The position numbers and the translations under genes were made by a program. DNA of 64,000 nt. Origin: an uncultured Christensenella sp. GTDB lineage: Bacteria; Bacillota; Clostridia; Christensenellales; UBA3700. Below the pieces are notes generated by a model. That model was not told the DNA's origin. It did not search any database and worked only from the letters and a program-made list of their open reading frames with translations. How positions within the stretch are numbered: the first letter of the stretch is position 1; each line of letters begins with the position of its first letter. Below, one piece after another: positions 59,472 through 64,000 of this stretch. The stretch covers positions 124,001 through 188,000 of the forward strand of contig CASERZ010000001.1 in NCBI GenBank assembly GCA_949290515.1. Direction: 5' to 3'.

Positions 59472-61796
59472 ATGACTGATAAAGACAGAACAGAGATAGC
59501 TAATGACTTCAAAATAGACGAAAGGCTCGTGCAAGTGCTGGAGGAGAGAGGATACGATACGCGAGAAAAGATAAATGCTTTTCTCTATCCCTCACTCGAT
59601 AATCTTACCGACCCCTGTGAATATAAGGGGTACAGAGAAGTCGTGGACAGAATACGCAAGGCAATCGACGAAAAAGAGAGTATAATTCTTTACGGAGACT
59701 ATGATTGCGACGGTATATGCGGAGTGTCCATTCTCAACAATTTTCTTAAATCCAAAGGCGTAAAAGTCGATTGTTTTCTGCCTAACCGACACAACGACGG
59801 TTACGGGCTTTCTGTCGACGCTCTCGAAAAACTTGCAGATAAATATCTCAGCGATTTGCTCATTACCGTAGACTGCGGTATTACCAGCGTTGAGGAAGTT
59901 GAATACGCTCGTGAGGTGCTGGGGTTTGACGTAATAGTTACCGACCACCACGAACCGGGAGAAGAGTTGCCCGATTGTCTTATATTCAATCCTAAGCTCA
60001 CCGAAAAAGAAGGCGTATTCAGAGAATTATGCGGTGCGGGCGTTGCGCTTCGTATAGTAGAGGGCATTGCAGGAAGAGAACAAATGATGAAATACGTCGA
60101 TATAGCGGCTATCGCGACTATTGCAGACGTAGTGCCTTTAGTTTCCGACAACAGAATAATAGCTAAAGCGGGACTTAAGCGCATTAATTCTATGGATTGC
60201 GCACGCGGTATAAAAATGCTTGCGAAATGCTGCAGTGAAGGAGAGATAACCTCTTACGATATCGGCTTTAAAATTGCACCGAGAATAAACGCGGCGGGAA
60301 GAATAAGCGACGCAAATTCCGTACTCGACCTCTTCTGTACTACCGATAATTTTCTTCTTGAACACGTAATAAAGGATTTGAATGCCTGCAACGAAGAGAG
60401 AATGCAGCTTACGGACGATTTGACGGAAGAGTGTATGCAAAAACTCAAGGGGTTCGACTTTGAAAACAATGCCGTGATAGTCTTGTCAAACGCTTACTGG
60501 GATGACGGAATTATAGGTATAGTTGCGTCGAGGATTGCCGAAACATTTTCGCGTCCTGCCGTGCTTATCACTAAAAACGGCAAAGTGTTTAAAGGAAGCG
60601 GAAGAAGCGTTAAGGGCATAAATATATTCTCATACGTATCTCAATGCGCGGATTTGCTTGCGAAATTCGGCGGGCACGCTATGGCTTTCGGATTGACGAT
60701 AGAAGAGAAAAACATAGCCGAGTTTGCAAAAAAACTCAATGAAGCAGTAAAAAAAGATTATCCTATGGAGTATTTTATACCTAAGAAAAGATATGACATA
60801 GATATCAGCGAAGTTGCAAGCGCGCTCGATATGGCCAGAGGAATAAAGCTTCTCGAGCCTTTCGGGGAAGGAAATCCCGATATAAGATTTAAAGAACAGA
60901 TTAAAAGTATGGATTTTTCTCAGATGGGTACTACTCAGCATATAGTGCACAAAGAAAAAGAAAAAGAAATCATACTATTCGGCGGGCTGAAATATAAAGA
61001 GATTTTTTCCCAAAACGTGCAAAAAAATATTTACTACAAGATGTCTTTGCAAAGCTATAGAGACAGGGTATACGCGCAGTGTCGCATAGGTGCTTTTACC
61101 TGTGATGAGATAAGCGAACAAGGAGACTTTTCTCAGTATGCCGCTACGGGATTCGTGCAAGGCGAAGACAGGTGTGAATACATAGACGAAAATCAGCTTT
61201 CAGACATACGCACAGGTATTTTCGGTACTTGTTATATTGCTTACGATATCGACACATACCGCAATTTTATTAAAAAATATGCCGCTAATATCAATTCTCT
61301 TGTCAGTGAGAACAGAGTTGTGAGCGGATATGCGCCTGTAAGTAAGATTTTGTTCTGTCCTGCATCACTCAAAGAGTTGAGTTATTATTCGCTTATCGTG
61401 CTGCTCGACGAGCCTGTGAGTACAGCCGTTTTCAGCAGAATAATAAACAAAAACGCTAAGCTGTATGTGGTACGAAACGTGAATATTTTTTCTAAGCTTG
61501 CCAAGTATCTGCCAAGCTATGAAAAACTTGCACAAATTTTCGGCGCACTGAAAAAGACGCTCGCGTCTAAAAAGATAACTAGCGCGTCCGATTTATATTA
61601 CAGTATTGCAAAAGAGTGTAATTTGGAGTATAATGAAATCGTACTGGGAGTGCTTATTTTTGCAGAACTCGGTATCGTCAAGACGTCCCCCGAATTTTAT
61701 GTGGACGCAAACGTCAAAACAAAACTAAGTGAGAGTAAAATATACGCAAAGCTAGAGGCGGCAAGTGGAAGAACAGGAAATCAGATTTATCAATAA
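59472..61796 (+). CDS. recJ: Single-stranded-DNA-specific exonuclease RecJ
   Basis: 774 aa. DHH-family motifs: YGDYDCDGICGVSIL near 76-90 (motif I), TVDCGITSVEEV (II), VTDHHEPGEELPDC near 156-169 (III), and DHHA1 C-terminal signature FGGHAMAFGLTI near 400. The DNA-binding OB domain follows (about 440-560). A ~200-aa C-terminal extension (about 570-774), also seen in Firmicute RecJ, has no known catalytic motif. It degrades ssDNA 5' to 3' in mismatch and recombination repair. AGAGG 6 nt before ATG 59472. The last 32 nt overlap the relA/spoT gene. Confidence 0.94.
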   Translation: MTDKDRTEIANDFKIDERLVQVLEERGYDTREKINAFLYPSLDNLTDPCEYKGYREVVDRIRKAIDEKESIILYGDYDCDGICGVSILNNFLKSKGVKVDCFLPNRHNDGYGLSVDALEKLADKYLSDLLITVDCGITSVEEVEYAREVLGFDVIVTDHHEPGEELPDCLIFNPKLTEKEGVFRELCGAGVALRIVEGIAGREQMMKYVDIAAIATIADVVPLVSDNRIIAKAGLKRINSMDCARGIKMLAKCCSEGEITSYDIGFKIAPRINAAGRISDANSVLDLFCTTDNFLLEHVIKDLNACNEERMQLTDDLTEECMQKLKGFDFENNAVIVLSNAYWDDGIIGIVASRIAETFSRPAVLITKNGKVFKGSGRSVKGINIFSYVSQCADLLAKFGGHAMAFGLTIEEKNIAEFAKKLNEAVKKDYPMEYFIPKKRYDIDISEVASALDMARGIKLLEPFGEGNPDIRFKEQIKSMDFSQMGTTQHIVHKEKEKEIILFGGLKYKEIFSQNVQKNIYYKMSLQSYRDRVYAQCRIGAFTCDEISEQGDFSQYAATGFVQGEDRCEYIDENQLSDIRTGIFGTCYIAYDIDTYRNFIKKYAANINSLVSENRVVSGYAPVSKILFCPASLKELSYYSLIVLLDEPVSTAVFSRIINKNAKLYVVRNVNIFSKLAKYLPSYEKLAQIFGALKKTLASKKITSASDLYYSIAKECNLEYNEIVLGVLIFAELGIVKTSPEFYVDANVKTKLSESKIYAKLEAASGRTGNQIYQ

Positions 61797-63978
61797 AATT
61801 CAGGAGAATTACAGCGAAAATCACGCAGAAAAAATTGTCAAAGCCTACTATTTTGCAAAGACAGCGCATCAGGGGCAGAAAAGACAGTCGGGTGAAGACT
61901 ATCTTGTTCATCCTAAAGCCGTAGCTGAAATTCTTATTGATTTGGGACTTGACTGCGATACCGTCGTAGCCGCGCTTTTGCACGACGTAATCGAAGATAC
62001 TGAAGTTACGTCTGAAGAGATTAGTCAGACTTTCGGCAGCGTTGTAGTATCCCTCGTTCAGGGCGTAACTAAATTGAGCAAGCTCAATTTTAAATCGCGA
62101 CTGGAAGAGCAGGCGGAAAACCTGAGACGTATGTTTATGGCTATGAGCAATGACATACGCGTCATAATCATCAAGCTTGCCGACCGACTTCACAATATGC
62201 GTACTCTTTCTTACAAGGATGAAGAGGGGCAAAAGCGTATTGCTCAGGAAACTCTGGATATTTACGCACCTATCGCTGCGCGCCTCGGTATTTCCAGCGT
62301 AAAAGGCGAACTGGAAGATTTGTGTTTGAGATACCTCTATCCCGACGATTATTACTATATCGCGGAAAAGGTTTCGCAGACCAGAGTGGAAAGGCAGGAG
62401 CTCGTCAATCATATATCAAAAGAGCTTCAGGATATGCTCAAAGAACTGGGCATAGAAGGCGAAGTCAACGGACGTCCCAAGCATTTTTACAGCATTTACA
62501 GAAAGCTGAAAAAGGGAAAACCTTTTGAGCAAATCTACGATTTGATAGCGTTGAGAGTTATCGTGGATAACGTCAAGGATTGCTATGCCGTACTCGGTGC
62601 GATTCATACCAAGTGGAAACCTCTTCCAGGTAGATTCAAGGATTATATTTCGGTGCCTAAAGCAAATATGTATCAGTCCTTGCACACAACGGTGCTGACA
62701 GCATACGGCGCGCCGTTCGAGATTCAAATCCGTACGCACGAGATGCACAAAGTGGCAGAATACGGTATCGCGGCGCACTGGAAATACAAGCAGGGTACCA
62801 ACACCGATTCTTCGCAGATAGACGACAATAAGCTTGCGTGGATAAGAAACGTAATGCAGCTTCAGGAAGAAGCAAGCGATTCGCAGGAATATCTGGATAT
62901 GCTTAAAGTGGATTTGTATTCTGACCAGGTATTCGTCTTTACTCCTAAAGGAGACATATTCAATCTGCCCAACGGGTCTACGGGCGTAGACTTTGCTTAT
63001 GCGATACACAGTAAAGTCGGTGAAAAGTGTACGGGTATAAAAGTAAATTCGCGAATAATGCCCGTGAGTACGAAACTCAACAACGGCGACGTTGTGGAAG
63101 TAATTACTTCCAATGCGTCAAAAGGACCTTCAAGAGACTGGCTTCAGTTTGTAATCACGCCTAGCGCTAAGAGTAAAATCCGTTCTTTCTTCAAAAAGGA
63201 GATGAGGGAAGAAAACGAGAAGAGAGGCAGAGAAATTCTCGAAAAGGAAGCCAAGCACCGCGGATATGCGCTCAACGACCTCATATCTTCGGAGAGCTGG
63301 GGTAAATACATTCGCACAAAGTATAACCTCAATAATTCGGAAGAAGTTATGGCAATGGTCGGCTATGGCGAACTTACGTCTTTGCAGGTCATCAACAAGC
63401 TTGTAGAATTGTATAAGCAGGACCACGTGCAGGAGAGCGTAGAGATTGATAAGCTTACGCGTAAGCCTTCGCAGAAACGTCATAACGGAGGCGTTATCAT
63501 TAAGGGCGTAGAGGGCTTGAAGTACAGATTTTCACAATGCTGTTCTCCCTTGCCCGGAGACGCTATTCTGGGATATATCTCCCGTAACGGCGGAGTGGTA
63601 ATCCACAGAGTGGATTGTCCTAACTGCAAAAACTTCGAACCCGAAAGAATTATCGAGGCGCAATGGCCTATGACAGAGGACGAAAAGTTTGTCGTAAATC
63701 TCGTCATAAAAGCGCACGACCGTACGGGACTGGTAATTGAAGTCGCAACTCTTATTACCAATATGAAGGTTGCTATGACGAGCATATCGGCAAAATCCGA
63801 AAAAGACAGTACGGCTACGATAAAAGTATCCGTGGAAGTTACCAATACCAATATGCTTGAAATACTTATGAATAAAATAGAGCAGTCCGTCAAGGGAATA
63901 ATGAATATTCAGAGAGCGGCAAAGAGTACGAAAAATACTTCTAAAATCAACAAAAATACAGAGAAGAACAAAAAATGA
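61765..63978 (+). CDS. relA: Bifunctional (p)ppGpp synthetase/hydrolase, RelA/SpoT family
   Basis: 737 aa. HD hydrolase domain (HPKAVAEIL, LLHDVIEDTEVT near 60-75, the intact HD), synthetase domain (GRPKHFYSIYRKLKKGK, DLIALRVIVD near 265-275), TGS domain (VFVFTPKGDIFNLPNGST near 392-410), zinc-finger helical region (CCSPLPGDAI) and a C-terminal ACT domain (about 645-710). Makes and breaks the alarmone in response to starvation. The C-terminus is a Lys/Asn/Thr-rich tail (STKNTSKINKNTEKNKK). The start is taken as GTG 61765, 32 nt inside recJ, with GAGGCGG upstream. ATGA overlap with dtd. Confidence 0.95.
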   Translation: MEEQEIRFINKIQENYSENHAEKIVKAYYFAKTAHQGQKRQSGEDYLVHPKAVAEILIDLGLDCDTVVAALLHDVIEDTEVTSEEISQTFGSVVVSLVQGVTKLSKLNFKSRLEEQAENLRRMFMAMSNDIRVIIIKLADRLHNMRTLSYKDEEGQKRIAQETLDIYAPIAARLGISSVKGELEDLCLRYLYPDDYYYIAEKVSQTRVERQELVNHISKELQDMLKELGIEGEVNGRPKHFYSIYRKLKKGKPFEQIYDLIALRVIVDNVKDCYAVLGAIHTKWKPLPGRFKDYISVPKANMYQSLHTTVLTAYGAPFEIQIRTHEMHKVAEYGIAAHWKYKQGTNTDSSQIDDNKLAWIRNVMQLQEEASDSQEYLDMLKVDLYSDQVFVFTPKGDIFNLPNGSTGVDFAYAIHSKVGEKCTGIKVNSRIMPVSTKLNNGDVVEVITSNASKGPSRDWLQFVITPSAKSKIRSFFKKEMREENEKRGREILEKEAKHRGYALNDLISSESWGKYIRTKYNLNNSEEVMAMVGYGELTSLQVINKLVELYKQDHVQESVEIDKLTRKPSQKRHNGGVIIKGVEGLKYRFSQCCSPLPGDAILGYISRNGGVVIHRVDCPNCKNFEPERIIEAQWPMTEDEKFVVNLVIKAHDRTGLVIEVATLITNMKVAMTSISAKSEKDSTATIKVSVEVTNTNMLEILMNKIEQSVKGIMNIQRAAKSTKNTSKINKNTEKNKK

Positions 63979-64000
63979 GAGCAGTAGTACAAAGAGTTAA
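63975..64000 (+). CDS. dtd: D-aminoacyl-tRNA deacylase, start only
   Basis: Only the first eight codons are present (MRAVVQRV), cut by the window edge. This is the canonical start of Dtd, and relA-dtd order is common in Clostridia and Bacilli. ATG 63975 overlaps the relA stop (ATGA). Confidence 0.75.

Overview
The window looks like part of the chromosome of a low-to-moderate GC Gram-positive bacterium of the class Clostridia, probably an uncultured anaerobic gut lineage. Supporting signs are the block ytxC-thrS-(phosphoesterase)-infC-rpmI-rplT-trmH-DUF1292-secD-secF-recJ-relA-dtd, a threonine T-box, strong sigma-A type promoters with 17-bp spacers, U-tract terminators at most transcription-unit ends, GGAGG ribosome binding sites, and a TM1266-type iron-hydrogenase regulator. 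The sporulation-associated YtxC suggests, but does not prove, an endospore-forming relative. I cannot name the species.

Layout. 0.1-6.4 kb: a branched-chain amino acid operon (ilvB, ilvC, ilvD, ilvA, ridA) with its own promoter and terminator; ilvN is absent. 6.4-9.2 kb: a lipoprotein/ABC-2 exporter cassette with ATGA overlaps and palindromic promoter sites. 9.5-12.3 kb (minus): an MMPL-family transporter with an operator-like palindrome over its -10 and start point. 12.8-18.5 kb: a sugar-phosphate isomerase-like protein, glucose-6-phosphate isomerase, a HAD hydrolase, a degenerate ABC ATPase and an S41 peptidase. 18.6-21.7 kb: an attenuator-like leader, a TM1266-family protein and a complete NitT/TauT-type ABC importer. 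21.8-23.8 kb: a cysteine desulfurase with two small unknown proteins (minus), divergent from a DUF3343 Se/S-carrier-like gene. 24-36 kb: housekeeping genes (CBS/CorC transporter, type-2-like ileS, methyltransferase, RluA, Na/Pi transporter, polA, coaE). 36.2-37.1 kb (minus): an MscS channel.

37.2-46.4 kb is the accessory region: a structured leader RNA, a GC-richer P-type Ca/Mn-type ATPase, a tyrosine integrase followed by inverted repeats, a type III restriction-modification pair, and two tandem repeat modules ending at tRNA-Leu(GAG). One module carries a copy of the tRNA 3' end. I read this as an integration hot spot that has taken up DNA more than once.

46.5-64 kb returns to host genes: a DUF4234-like membrane protein, an M29 aminopeptidase (minus), then the translation/secretion/stringent-response block, cut by the window edge in dtd.

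The most interesting material is regulatory. It includes the 18.6-18.8 kb leader (promoter, hairpins, terminator, and a short leader peptide ending inside the TM1266 start), the 37.26-37.41 kb leader RNA, the stacked tRNA-Leu modules, and several genes whose ATG lies about 6-9 nt after a good -10 box with no Shine-Dalgarno (candidate leaderless mRNAs, unusual in Firmicutes). All family names come from reading motifs; no database search was run.
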